From: Verticillium longisporum
Lineage: Eukaryota > Ascomycota > Sordariomycetes > Glomerellales > Plectosphaerellaceae
NCBI GenBank assembly: GCA_019188255.1
Contig: JAETXT010000001.1
Location: forward strand, 2,728,001 to 2,792,000
Length of the DNA stretch: 64,000 bases
Direction: 5' to 3'
Part shown: in pieces, positions 1 through 10,202 of the stretch
How positions within the stretch are numbered: position 1 is the stretch's first letter
How the letters are laid out: each line of letters opens with the position of its first letter
Notes under the pieces: generated by a model
What the model saw: the letters and a program-made list of their open reading frames with translations, nothing else
Told to the model about the DNA's origin: nothing
Databases searched by the model: none
Translations under genes and position numbers: made by a program

Positions 1-543
1 TCCTGGGGCCGGCAAAGTAGAGGATCAGGGCGCTGGGATCGAGAACGTTGCCCGTTGGTGGCGCGCTGGGATCGTAGAGGGTGCGCACCGTGGCTTGGCG
101 GGGTGAAGGCAGGGCTCTGGACGGACAGAGCTGGCGATAGATCTGGGACAAGCGGTCAACTGTCTGGTGATCTGACGTCCCAAGGCATCAGTCATACGTA
201 CATCCAGACAGGCCGGGCCAGAGATGCGAATGACCGCGATGCCGGCGCGGCCTTGTGCTGTGGACAGGGCGTAGATGGTGTCCTCGGTGAAGGCCGACTC
301 GACCCGAGTCGTCATCAACCGTGTCCCTGGGCTCCGCCACCGTCTACATGACGCAGTGGAGCGGTGGTTCGGGAGAGAGGCTGGGGCTGGGGCTGACAAG
401 ACGCGCGCTGCATAGCTTGTTGAGCCGCAGCTCAAGCTGCAGGTGTTGGTGTAGATGCAGTTGCTGACGTGACGCCACGGCTGTGAGGACGGGGTCCGAG
501 TCCGGCCGAGACGCAGCACCACCGGCCGGGCGATGGGGAGCAT
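1..543 (-). CDS. MSS1: Mitochondrial tRNA modification GTPase Mss1/MnmE, 5' part
   Basis: Mss1/MnmE works with Mto1 in the mitochondrion to put the carboxymethylaminomethyl group on uridine 34 of some tRNAs. The stretch DTIYALSTAQGRAGIAVIRI, followed by SGPACLD, is the conserved start of the folate-binding N-terminal domain. The frame then breaks at an intron at 143-201 (GTACGT...CAG, 59 bp); exon 2 resumes with IYRQLC and the family motif RTLYDPSAP, and leaves the window at base 1. The reading frame is open back to an ATG at 543, giving an arginine- and serine-rich leader of about 76 residues that suits a mitochondrial presequence; an internal ATG at 315 is the other possible start. The GTPase domain lies outside the window. 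It is divergent from mak16 across 549 bp. The family call is firm; the start is less so. Confidence 0.85.
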
Positions 544-1092
544 TGGCTGTGAATGAGGGACAGGGGCGCTATGAGATGCCGAAGGACGGTGATGAACTCA
601 TGTTGGACTGGGGAAGATGAGGCACCTCAAGTGACAAGAGGAAAAGGAGAGGTTCGTGATGGAGAGGTTGAACTGGCTTAGATGCATCACCTCGATTGAG
701 CGGCAGAGAGCGGCAGAGAGCAAGTGCGACCCACTCAGCCCACGAAATGGGGAAGTTGCGTCGAGCTTGTGTAAAGTGACTCTTGCCATTGGCTGCCAAC
801 CCCGGGCTTCCGCCGTCTTATCTTATCGCACCACCGGGACCCCTGCCGCTTGGCCGCAGCTCTGAAATTTTTCTGGTTCTCAGTAGAGTTCAGATGTCCA
901 GTTGTCCCTGGGCCCAGAAAGAAAAAATCCCAGGCCCCCGCCAATTCCTTAGCAGCAGAAGACAAGAAGACAGCGACGACGAGCGACCTCGAGCTCGGCC
1001 CTCTCCTTCTCTTCCCCAGAGAAAAGCGACAAGAGTCACCCGAAACCCAGATTGTCCCCTCAAGTTCAGACAAGCGTCTGCATTTGTTCATC
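544..1092. other. Divergent intergenic region mss1/mak16
   Basis: This is the shared upstream region of two divergent genes. I see no conserved coding sequence in it; the short frames present have no recognisable domain. A direct CGGCAGAGAG duplication lies at about 701-720. Confidence 0.5.
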
Positions 1093-2139
1093 ATGGCGAG
1101 CGACAGCGTTATCTGGGAGATCATCAACACGCAGTTCTGTGCTTTCAAGATTCAGTATGTGCCTCTCCTCTCCTCTCTCCTCCTCGAGGCTGATGCGCCA
1201 CGGGCTTTTTTGCGCCGCTAACACCATGCGTGCAGCACCGACAAGAAGCAGACGTTCTGCCGGAATGAGATGAACGTGACGGGCTTCTGCAACAGGCAGT
1301 CGTGCCCGCTGGCCAACTCGCGGTACGCCACGGTGCGGCGGCACCCGACCAAGGACACGCTCTACCTCTACATGAAGACGATCGAGCGGGCCCACACGCC
1401 GTCGCGGCTCTGGGAGAAGATCAAGCTGCCGACCAACTACGCCAAGGCGCTCGAGGAGATTGACAAGCGGCTCATCTACTGGCCCAACTTTATGATCCAC
1501 AAGTGCAAGCAGCGCCTGACGCGGCTGACGCAGGTCAACATCCGCATGCGCAAGATCGCCGCCGAGGAGGCCCGCCTCGGCGAGAAGCTCGTGCCCAAGC
1601 TGCCCAACAAGGTGCGGAACCGCGAGGAGGCCCGCGAGCGCAAGGCCGAGGCCGCCGCCAAGCTCGAGCGCACCATCGAGAGGGAGCTCGTCGAGAGGTT
1701 ACGCTCCGGCGCCTACGGCGACCAGCCCCTCAACGTCAGCGAGTCCATCTGGAAGCGCGTCCTCGGCGCCATGGAGAAGGACGGCCAGGCCAAGCGGGAC
1801 AAGGACATGGACACGGGCATCGAGTCGGAGGACGAGGACGAGAACGAGCTGGACAGCCAGGCCGAGTCGGAGGACGACCTCGACAAGGAGGTCGAGTACG
1901 TGTCCGACATTGAGGAGAGCGAGGACGAGGGTCTCGAGGATATCCAGGACTGGCTCGGCAGCGACGCCGAGGAGGATGACGATGACGAGGACGATGACTC
2001 GGACTCGGACGACAGCGACGCGGGCAAGAAGAAGTCGGGCGACAAGCGCAAGCGCGGCCGTGCCGTCAAGCTCAACAACAAGCGTCTCAAGCAGAGGGTC
2101 GCTGACCGGCCCAAGGTGGCGGAGGAGCTCACCTGGTGA
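1093..2139 (+). CDS. MAK16: Ribosome biogenesis protein Mak16
   Basis: Mak16 is an essential nucleolar factor of 60S subunit assembly that acts in early pre-60S particles. Exon 1 (1093-1154) encodes [20 protein letters not shown], matching the family start. An 81 bp intron (1155-1235, GTATGT...CAG with a CTAAC branch site near 1218) follows, and exon 2 (1236-2139) opens with [12 protein letters not shown] and the conserved cysteine block [18 protein letters not shown], then [11 protein letters not shown] and [13 protein letters not shown]. The product is 321 residues. The basic and helical middle (about 130-175) is followed by a long acidic Asp/Glu/Ser tail (about 205-290) and a lysine/arginine-rich end, the usual Mak16 layout. 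Frame is continuous and coding length is a multiple of three. The long minus-strand frames opposite the acidic tail are shadows. Confidence 0.97.
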
Positions 2140-2791
2140 GAACATGTGCGGGGGGTTGGAAACGTTCAAACGAGCGGATTTCGGGCGGTACTTACGAGGT
2201 TTTTGTCATCGTCATCATCATCATAGCAATATCACATTATACCCATGGACTTGTGTGAAGTGATTGTGAGGTCTCTCCTAATATCTGTCAGGAGAATACG
2301 GTAGTCGCAGATCGGATAAATGCATGGCGGCACAATGCAGTGAAGGTGTGGGGTCCGGTGAATGGTGGGGCACAGCTCTGGTCAACGACACTGGCTGCAC
2401 CTGCCTTGGCCGCCGCTCCTTTGATCATGTTCCAACCCTCATGTTCCATCCGCCAAGTTGAAACCTCAAGCACGAACCTCGGACCACCTACGACAAAAAG
2501 CCCTCTCCAAGTCAAGTCCGACTTTTCTTCAGCCCATCTCTACAACAGAACCAGCAATCCGCAGTATCCCACACGACACTCGCCAATCGAGCACCCGAAA
2601 GCAAATCGTACCCTCCGTCTCCTTGCGAGCACCCCGCAGCGCCGCAGCACCGCAAGAAGGAGCCTGAACACTACAAAGCAAGCCCAGGCCGACAAAGGGG
2701 AGCCCGACAGCACGAGAGCAACCTTTTCCTCCTCCCCTCTCTCTCTCTCCTCTCTCTCTCTCTCACCCACACCCACACAGAGCAGCCCACC
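2140..2791. other. mak16 3' flank and mso1 upstream region
   Basis: No gene is supported here. The last 60 bases before the mso1 ATG contain a CT-microsatellite-like pyrimidine tract (about 2735-2764) and then CA-rich sequence, a common layout of fungal core promoters and leaders. Confidence 0.5.
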
Positions 2792-3652
2792 ATGGCCTCG
2801 TGGTACAAGAACATACTCACAAACACAACGTCGCAGCTCTCAAGCCTGCAGTCGCGGCTCCTGCAGACGGAGAACGACGGCGACACGGAGGACGACACGC
2901 ACGTCTGCCGCGTGCTCCGCGCCTACTACACCCAGGAGCAGCGGCCCCTCCCCGGCTGGCTGCCGCCGGACCCCAAGGCCCCGCCGCCCGTGGCCCCCGT
3001 CTACGCCTCGACCCAGCCCCAGGTCGGCGCGCGCTACGGCGCCGCCGCGTCGGGCGCCGGCGGGCAGCTCGGCGGCGTCCCGGCGTCCGGATCGCTGAGC
3101 TCGCTGTGGGATAGGAACCCGGCGCAGCAGGCGCAGGGCGCGCCGCAGAGCCTGCGGCAGGGGCGGGGCGGCGGCGGGCAGCTGGCGCAGCAGCAGAGGG
3201 TCAGCCCGTTCGCTCAAGGCGGCGGCGGCGGCGGCGATGACAGGCCTGGCACCGGGGGCAGGGCTGGGAGCTATCAGTCTGGCAGCGTGTACTCGCAGGG
3301 ATCGACAAGCGTGCCGGCGCCGGCGGCTGCGGGGGGAGGTTCGGCGCAGGACAGGCTGAAGCAGAGGCTCTGGGGCGGCGGCGCGAGGACGACGAGCCCG
3401 GCCGGGTCGCAGGGGCCCTACCAGCCGCCGAGCTCGGGAGGAGGCAGCCATGGCGGTGACTATGAGGAGAGGTTCGCGCCGGGTGGCCAGTATGATGGGA
3501 GGGGAGGCGGCGACAGGTCGTACACGGGTTCGAGCACGTCGTGGTCCAACAATGAGCCTGCATACGGCGGTGGGGGAGGCGGCAGGCCGGCACAGGGATT
3601 GCCCAGCGGGCCAAGACGACAGGGACTTCCCAGCGGGCCGCGCATGAGGTGA
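2792..3652 (+). CDS. MSO1: Mso1-like Sec1-binding protein
   Basis: Mso1 binds the SM protein Sec1 and helps SNARE-dependent fusion of secretory vesicles at the plasma membrane. The first 50 residues hold the family signature: WYKNILTNTTSQLSSLQSRL, then DGDTEDDTHVCRVLRAYYTQ. The rest of the 286 residues is low-complexity, rich in Gly, Pro, Ser and Gln, with a DRLKQRLWGGG segment near 190 and a repeated LPSGPR motif at the C-terminus; this is typical of filamentous fungal orthologues, which are longer than yeast Mso1. The start sits in a good context (CCCACCATGG). No intron is needed. The G5 run near 3572 is in frame, so this gene shows none of the one-base losses seen in other genes here. Call rests mainly on the N-terminal motif. 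Confidence 0.85.
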   Translation: MASWYKNILTNTTSQLSSLQSRLLQTENDGDTEDDTHVCRVLRAYYTQEQRPLPGWLPPDPKAPPPVAPVYASTQPQVGARYGAAASGAGGQLGGVPASGSLSSLWDRNPAQQAQGAPQSLRQGRGGGGQLAQQQRVSPFAQGGGGGGDDRPGTGGRAGSYQSGSVYSQGSTSVPAPAAAGGGSAQDRLKQRLWGGGARTTSPAGSQGPYQPPSSGGGSHGGDYEERFAPGGQYDGRGGGDRSYTGSSTSWSNNEPAYGGGGGGRPAQGLPSGPRRQGLPSGPRMR

Positions 3653-3909
3653 GGGGGGGTCGGGAGTGGGAGCAAAGTGTGCAAAGGATACCAGGAGGCA
3701 GCATGTTAGGAAGGGAGCATCAAAAGGGACGCCTCGTGCAATCAACTCATTTCTTTACTTGAACCGAAGTCCATCAGCTCGGCAGATGGATAGCACAATA
3801 TGTCTTGACGACCATGACGCGATGAGGTGCTTCGTCCAGCGGTACGCCGCACGGCAGGCATGGACAGCAACTGTCAAAAAGTTGTCCAGACCAGTTGATC
3901 TGCTACTGC
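3653..3909. other. mso1 3' flank
   Basis: Short convergent spacer between mso1 and the first tRNA gene; nothing coding is recognised. Confidence 0.4.
3876..3880 (-). terminator. Probable Pol III terminator of tRNA-Phe copy A
   Basis: T5 on the minus strand about 30 nt past the discriminator base of the tRNA at 3910-3999; it is the first run of four or more T on that strand. Confidence 0.5.
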
Positions 3910-3999
3910 TGGGGTGAGCCGGGATCGAACCAGCGACCTTTAGATTGGATTCCCAAAGTTGGCTTCAGTCTAACGCGCTCCCAACTGCGCCATCCCCCC
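3910..3999 (-). tRNA. tRNA-Phe(GAA), intron-containing, copy A
   Basis: On the minus strand the gene folds as acceptor GGGGGGA, U8, D-arm GCGC-AGTTGGGA-GCGC, anticodon stem TTAGA/TCTAA with loop CT-GAA-GA, variable loop AGGTC, T-arm GCTGG-TTCGATC-CCGGC, acceptor TCACCCC and discriminator A73. The loop is interrupted after G37 by a 17-nt intron (3946-3962), the canonical place and near the size of the yeast tRNA-Phe intron. A-box and B-box (GGTTCGATCC) are good. Oddity: the acceptor has a G5-A68 mismatch, shared with copy B. Mature length is 73 nt without CCA. Confidence 0.9.
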
Positions 4000-4086
4000 T
4001 GTGGCTGCTTCTCGGCCGCGGGGCATCGTGTCATGGGACGCGGAGAGATGGAGTAGAGGAAAGGAGCTTTAGAAAGAAAGAAGAAT

Positions 4087-4107
4087 AAAAAAAAAAAAAA
4101 AAAAAAA
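4087..4107. repeat. A21 homopolymer between the two tRNA genes
   Basis: Uninterrupted run of 21 A on the plus strand between the tandem tRNA-Phe genes. On the tRNA strand it is T21 and would act as a strong backup Pol III terminator for copy B, although a nearer T4 exists. Confidence 0.7.
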
Positions 4108-4187
4108 GATGCCCCTCCATGGTGGATCTTGTGGGAGACTGTTCGCCGGAGCGGAGTGTAAGTGCTTGCTTGCGAGGTCCAAAAGGC

Positions 4188-4191
4188 AAAA
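4188..4191 (-). terminator. Pol III terminator of tRNA-Phe copy B
   Basis: T4 on the minus strand four bases past the discriminator of the tRNA at 4196-4285, with a second T4 a few bases on. Confidence 0.65.
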
Positions 4192-4195
4192 TAAT

Positions 4196-4285
4196 TGGGG
4201 TGAGCCGGGATCGAACCAGCGACCTTTAGATTGACTTCCTGAAGTTGACTTCAGTCTAACGCGCTCCCAACTGCGCCATCCCCCC
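4196..4285 (-). tRNA. tRNA-Phe(GAA), intron-containing, copy B
   Basis: The mature sequence is the same as that of copy A, including the GGGGGGA/TCACCCC acceptor with the G5-A68 mismatch and discriminator A73. Only the 17-nt intron differs (TCAACTTCAGGAAGTCA). This intron contains CTTCA, which can pair with the anticodon region TGAAG, as in yeast pre-tRNA-Phe. Same strand and about 200 bp from copy A, so a tandem duplication is likely. Confidence 0.9.
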
Positions 4286-4639
4286 ATTGGATGATTTTCG
4301 ACTCGATGGGCAGAATCATGACAAGCGCATGCAGCAAACACCTTGTTTTTTTTCCTGGTGTTGGGTCTTTTCACGAGGTGATGCTAAAGTGCCTTTTTCA
4401 ACGAACCCTTGCAGTTATTCGAGTCCTCACAAAGTGCAGTCTTGGTGGTTCGCTCTTTATCAATCGCAACGTCATTGACAAGAAGCGTGGTTTGTGCATC
4501 GGGGCCCAAGCCAGACCTCAACGTCCATTCACAAGCTAGCTAGAGAGAGATAGTACTGGTAAATCAGTCTTTGGTCATACTGTGTCCATTATTGTAGCTC
4601 GTTCTGCTGCAGCTGACGCATCCTGACATGATGACATGA
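4286..4639. other. Spacer between tRNA-Phe and P450
   Basis: 3' flank of the P450 gene and upstream flank of tRNA copy B. Nothing coding is recognised. Confidence 0.4.
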
Positions 4640-6277
4640 TCAGGTCTCGAGAAGAGGCGCATCGCTCGCCTCCCAAGGGTGTTCCTTCTCCGCTCGCCGA
4701 ATAAGATCCACATGCGCAGCGCTCCTCGGCGTGATCTTGAAGGGGAACTCGGCAGGGTAGCACAGGATGCCCGGCATCGGCTTGGCGTCAATACCTACGG
4801 ACTCCCCCGCAGAGTCTGTGGCGGCGCTCACGTCAAACGCCGCCAGGGACTGGACGACGTTGATGAAGACACCCGAGTCGGCGATGAACCGGCCAGGGCA
4901 TATTCTGCGACCGTACCCAAAGACGTCGGACGTGGGGTCTGGCTCGTCTCGCGGGCTCAGAAAGCGCTCGGGCTCAAACGAGTGCGGTTCCCGGTAGACG
5001 TTCGGGTCATGGAGGAACCCCCACACAGCCGGCAGGAGGATGGCGTTCTTGGGGATGCGGTACCCGTTGTACTCGAGCTCCTCGTTGGCCGTGTGGGGAA
5101 TCCCATGGGGGCAATGGGCCACCATCTCAGCGTCTCTTTGATGACTGCGTTGATGTAGGGAAGCCTGTCCCGGTCGTCAAAGCTGGGAAGACGATCGGTG
5201 CCTATGACACGGTCGATTTCTTCCTGGGCTTTGCGTTGAATGTCGGGGAACTTGGCCATGGCCAGGGTGAAGGCCGTCAGGCTGATGACGGTGGTGTCTG
5301 CGGCGCCGCCGTAGAGACTCGCGGCCGACCACAGGATGGCCTCCTCGTCGTCTTGGCGCAGGGTGCTCGTGTCGTTGTTCTTGCACTGTTGCACGAGCTT
5401 CGACACGTACGAAGGCCTTTGCGAATCGGCGTCCATCTGGCGCTGTACGAACCGATACGGCACCCAGCCGGCGTCCTGGATGGACTTGCGCCACTTGCGC
5501 GCCGTCTTTTTGAAGGTGACGCCGGGCGTGTTTTCAGGGATATATCGGAGAAGAGGAATCGTGTCGACCGGCCAGGCCATGGGCACAGTCGCCAAGGAGA
5601 ACTCTGTGGTCATCTTGTCGACGAGACTGACGAGCACGTCGGGCTCATGCGGCTCAACAATGTAGCCATAGGCCATCTTCAAGATGGTTGCCGCAGTCGT
5701 GCTGGATCTTGGTCAGACATGCACGTTTTGTTCTCGCCATGGTCATGCAAACTCACGTCTTGAAGTGCTGTAGCCACTTCTCCGGCTCGTGCAGCGTGCG
5801 CACGAGCTGTCGGTTCACCTCGAGCTCCTGGGCCTGATAATAGTGTGCTGCCGCAGCCTTGGTGCCGAGTTCTCGGTGCATGAGCTTGCGGTACCTGCGG
5901 AAGACCTCGGTGTTGCCCTGGCTGATGACTGTCTTGTCGTAGCCGCAGAACTCGTTGGCAAAGACCATGCTCGGCCGACCGGAGGTCTTGCTGGCGAACT
6001 TTTCGAGGAGGTCATGGGCCATCTGCTGGTCATTGATGAGAATGAGAGTCTTGCCGAGCACGGTCACCGAGCTGATAGGGCCATAGAGGTCCTTGTGCTT
6101 GGCCCAGTGCTGGTGCTCGGCCATATCGATGGGAGGAAAGTCGTTCACATTGCCAACAATGGGGAGCGGTTTGGGACCTGGTGGCAGGGGGAGGCGGCGT
6201 CTCTCGTTCAAGTATTGGTAAACAAGGTAGCTCAGGAGAGCCACAGCAGCCCAGGGTAGTAGAAGCGATGCTGCCAT
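4640..6277 (-). CDS. Cytochrome P450 monooxygenase (frame broken once)
   Basis: Microsomal-type P450, probably acting on a secondary metabolite or xenobiotic. Exon 1 (6277-5757) has an N-terminal membrane anchor (about residues 3-20) and the hinge PLPPGPKPLPIVGN. After a 55 bp intron (5702-5756, GTGAGT...CAG) come the I-helix LYGGAADTT, the ExxR motif KETLR, FEPERF and the heme loop FGYGRRICPG with its cysteine ligand. Around 5095-5104 one base is missing: upstream sequence ends with WWPIAPMG and the next frame resumes with PHTANEELEYNG, no residues being lost. With one base added the product is 527 residues, normal for the family. Motifs resemble fungal O-methylsterigmatocystin oxidoreductase-like P450s, but the substrate is unknown. 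No PKS, NRPS or terpene gene is near. It is either a sequencing error or a recent pseudogene; I favour the former because of the same pattern in neighbouring genes. Confidence 0.85.
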
Positions 6278-7418
6278 GATGTTGCCCTGGCAGCTGGTTC
6301 ACGTGTGTCGGAGGGGGGACAGGGTGAGTAGCGAGGCAGGTGAGTGAGGCTCAGAATGAGAGAGAAGAGGAAGAAGAAGTGGACGAGGACAGTAACGAGG
6401 TCTGCAACGACGGACACAGAGTCTACATCAGGCAAACAATCGGCATAATCACAGATTTCATGATTGGCCGCTCACATGTCATGCAGGCGGCGGTCAGCCG
6501 TGTCGAGGAGCGTCTTCGGTGCCGTGGGTTCGCGATGTGCCGACTTGGCGGCCTCGGTGGGGTTAAGTGCTACCTGTGTGCAGATGGCGACTGGTCGTCT
6601 CCATCGCATAAAGGTGCCATATGTGGGCGAAGGGAAGTCATTGGATGTCGAATGCACCGTGACATCTTGCTGCATGAAAAGAGCCCTATGCATCGTTCAC
6701 TGTTGCCGCGGCTTGCATTGCGTAGCCGTGCAAGTGAGTGATGGACATGCGTGCCGCCGGGCTCCCTGATGGAACGATGAGAGTGATGGCGTTTCGTAGG
6801 GAAAGCCATTGGCTGATGTCGATGTGTTGTTCGACGTCGACGTCCTGCTACCCAGTAGGATTGAGTTGAAGGTGGAAGGGATGGTGTTGAGCTGAGACCT
6901 CTGAGCGTCGATACTTGGCAGGCAGGCAAGGCAGGGTACCTCAAGCTCCAGCCACAGATGCTCGGTACCTAGGTACCTACCCAGGAAGCTAAGGCAAGCA
7001 CGGCGAGGTACCTCTGAGGTAAGTGGAGGCATCGCATCGCGTAAGTGACGAGGCAGGCCCGTGACGAGGCAGGCCCGTGACGAGGCAGGCCCGTGACGTA
7101 GGCGGAACGCGCCAGCTACAGCAGGCGGCCGACGCTTTCAGTGGGCGACCCCGCCATCACCATCGCTGCAGCCTGGTGACATGGTGACCTCCCATCCCAG
7201 TAGTCGCCCCCCGCCCCCCATCCTCCACCCACCTACCTCCGTGTCCGCGTGAACCCCATCCGGTGCATCATGCGTGCTGGACCAAGATTTCCATTCTTGT
7301 ACTCGAGCCTCTCTCTCGTGTAAGCCTTGCATTTCTGAAGCACCTCCAGCCTGTGCTTCGTCTCCTCGTCTGCTCTACCATCACATCCGTCGACCGTCCA
7401 GCCAGACACGGCTGTACC
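6278..7418. other. Divergent intergenic region P450/gyp7
   Basis: About 1.1 kb without a supported gene, between two divergent genes. It contains a 14-bp perfect palindrome GGTACCTAGGTACC at 6964-6977 and a 16-bp tandem repeat at 7045-7098. Confidence 0.5.
7045..7098. repeat. 16-bp tandem repeat, three copies plus part
   Basis: Unit GTGACGAGGCAGGCCC repeated exactly at 7045, 7061 and 7077, followed by GTGACG. Each unit has TGACG, a half-site of bZIP/CREB-type factors. It lies about 320 bp upstream of gyp7 and 770 bp upstream of the P450. Confidence 0.85.
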
Positions 7419-10202
7419 ATGACCTCAGACACCCCGCCTTCAGCAGGGGCCTCTCGCGATGGAGCTACTGCCAAACCACAGAGAAGCTCATCGCCATCGG
7501 GCAGCTACTATGCCTTGAGTGACGACGACGAGGGTGAATACAACACCATCACCCACACCGAGACGGGACGTGGTGTCAAGCTGCTCTTTTCCAAGAGCAA
7601 GGTGAGCGACCTACTGCTTTCTACGAGCGACCTGCTGCTTTCTACGAATATGCTTTCCCTGCCCCTCATCGTCTAACCAACCCATCACGCCACCCCAGGT
7701 CTACGTCCACCCAACCCCATCTGCCAAAGACAACATGCCAGGCTACATCGCTCTGCTCCAGCAAAAAGGTCACCGAAATGGCCGGCCCCTTTCCTCCTCC
7801 TCGCTCGAGCCTGGCTCCGTCGCCTCGTCAGATCTCCTCCTCGCCTGGCTGCCCGAAGCATCGCTGGGCGCTTCCGAAAGCATCTACGTCAAGGTCGACC
7901 TCAGCGACGCCGAGTCGCCCCCAAGCAATCCTACCTCGTGCCCCCACCGCCGACCGTCACCGCCCACCAGGGCTCCATCGGCCACTACGCCTTCGCCATC
8001 CCCGTCAGCGCCATCTATTCACTGCTCGTCCGCCCCCGAGCCTGGGCTGGTGGTACGGCTCCCTGATCATCAACTCGAGGGCCGGCGACAGCTTCCCGGC
8101 CCTCTTCTTCCACGATGGCGAATGCCAGAGCACCATCCTCAAGCGGAAGCAGCGCGCGCGCGAGAACTTTGATCCCTTTGGCGACAAGGGCGAGATGTTC
8201 TGGGGCGGCGACGAGGTCCTGCGCTGGCTGCGACGCTACATCGACATTCAACGCTCCGAGGCCGAGCCCAACATGTACCTCGTCGAGCCGAGCAAGGAAG
8301 ACAGCGAGGCCTTTGGCGGCAAGCTGACGTCGAGTCAGACGCAGATTGGTCGCAAGGACAGCACCACGGGCATGAACGTCCAGGGCGCTGCCGGCGCAGC
8401 ATCGTCACGCGGCGCGGGACCCGATGCCCAGATGGACCCGTTTGTCAAGTTTGTCAAGGAGACTGGGTGGAACATTATGGAAAAGTTCAGCAAGGTCACG
8501 ACCATGACACGCCGAGCCGCCCAAGACGCGATCCAGAACCCCAACGTCCCTCCACAGATGAGGCGGCTGCTGCGGAACCCAGAGGTGCAAACCATCCAGG
8601 ACGAGTTTGACAGCGCGAGGATCTATCTGGCTAGGTGGGCCATGGGCATTGCCGAACAGAGCGAGCGCGATCGCCGACAGAGGATCTGGACCGCTAAGGA
8701 CGTGCTGGGGCTCGAAGATACAGTCGGCGGCGAGTGTGAGCTGCTGTATGGTACCAGCCGCCTGTCGATGGAGGAGCGCCGGCAGTCCGTCACGGCCAAG
8801 GAGTGGAGTACCTTTTTCGACGCGCGCACCGGGCGGTTGACCGTGACTGTCGATGAGGCCAAGGAGCGCATCTTCCACGGAGGTCTCGATCCGGACGACG
8901 GCGTGCGCAAGGAGGCTTGGCTGTTCCTTCTGGGTGTGTACGACTGGCACAGCACGGCCGATGAGCGCAAGGTCCAGATCAACTCGCTCAGGGATGCCTT
9001 TGTCAAGCTCAAGGGAGCCTGGTGGGAGAGGCTCGTGGATCTGGGCGGTGAAGGCGACGAGGGCGAGTGGTGGCGCGAGCAGAAGGGCCGCATCGGTCAG
9101 TACACCACGGCGACGGAAAGCCTGACATTGTGCTGACAGCCACCACAGAGAAAGACGTTCACCGTACGGACCGCAACGTCCCGATTTTTGCCGGGGAAGA
9201 CATCCCCCATCCAGACCCTGACTCTCCCTTCGCCGAGGTCGGCACCAACGTCCACCTCGAACAGCTCAAGGACATGCTCCTCACCTACAACGAGTACAAC
9301 AAGGACCTCGGCTACGTCCAGGGCATGTCTGACCTGCTGGCGCCCATCTACGCCGTCATGCAGGACGACGCCATTGCGTTCTGGGGCTTCCAGCACTTCA
9401 TGGACCGCATGGAGCGCAACTTCCTCCGCGACCAGTCCGGCATGCGCAACCAGCTCCTGGCCCTCGACCACCTCGTCCAGTTCATGGACCCCAAGCTGTA
9501 CAAGCACCTGCAGTCCGCCGACAGCACCAACTTTTTCTTCTTCTTCCGCATGCTGCTCGTGTGGTACAAGCGCGAGTTCGCCTGGATGGACACGCTGCAC
9601 CTCTGGGAGGTCCTGTGGACCGACTACCTCAGCAGCAGCTTCCACCTCTTTGTCGCGCTCGCCATCCTCGAGAAGCACAGGGATGTCATCATGACGCATC
9701 TGCAGCACTTTGACGAGGTGCTCAAGTACGGTAGGTTGAGATTCTTGCCCCCCTTGCTGAAAAGCAAAAAGCACAAACCTAACGCACGCCAGTCAACGAG
9801 CTCTCCAACACAATGGACCTCGACTCGACCCTCATCCGCGCCGAGGCCCTCTTCCGCCGCTTCAAACGCCTCGTCGAAGCCGTCGACAAGAAGGGCAACT
9901 TCCCGCCACCCCGCCTGCAGAGCGCCGAAGAGGTCATCCAGAGCCCCGAAGCCGCCAGGGTACGGCCCGCCAGCGCCAGCGCCAACGCGCCAGAGGACGC
10001 GTCGGCCTCGAGGCTGAGTGCCGCCGCCGCCGCCGCCGCCAAGGGAAAGAGCCCCGCCGCCAAGACGGACGAGCCGGACGAGGCGCGGCCCAAGATCATC
10101 ACGCCGGAGCTGCGCCAGCTTCTGAGCCGCAAGGTCGAGGTGCTGCCGCGCAAGACGGTCGCGAACCTCGGCGACGGGCTGCCTGCGGAGAAGAGGACGT
10201 AG
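7419..10202 (+). CDS. GYP7: Gyp7-like Rab GTPase-activating protein (TBC domain; frame broken twice)
   Basis: Gyp7 stimulates GTP hydrolysis by the vacuolar/late endosomal Rab Ypt7. Exons: 7419-7601, 7699-9095, 9149-9730, 9793-10202 (introns 97, 53 and 62 bp). The N-terminal domain carries KLLFSKSKVYVHPTPSAKDN and GWWYGSLIINSRAGDSFPAL. The TBC domain has the arginine finger (IEKDVHRTDR, about residue 530) and the glutamine finger (LGYVQGMSDL, about 583), so it should be catalytic. Two one-base losses are seen in exon 2, in C5 runs at 7918-7922 and 8033-8037; between them the conserved stretch SYLVPPPPTV...GHYAFAIPVSAIYSLLVRP lies in the third frame. With both bases added the protein is 857 residues. 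The C-terminus has an Ala-rich stretch. Family call is firm; the breaks look like homopolymer errors. Confidence 0.93.
7604..7645. repeat. 21-bp duplication in gyp7 intron 1
   Basis: GAGCGACCTRCTGCTTTCTAC occurs twice head to tail, differing at one base, directly after the 5' splice site. The duplication repeats the GAGCGA of the donor region but leaves only one functional GTGAGC. Confidence 0.8.

Noticed and set aside
4640..10202. Possible secondary metabolite cluster around the P450
   Set aside because: The neighbours are tRNA genes, mso1 and gyp7; there is no PKS, NRPS, terpene synthase, transporter or pathway regulator nearby.
7419..10202. Programmed ribosomal frameshifting in gyp7
   Set aside because: Two sites close together in C5 runs without a conserved slippery heptamer, and the same pattern in seven other genes, fit consensus error better.
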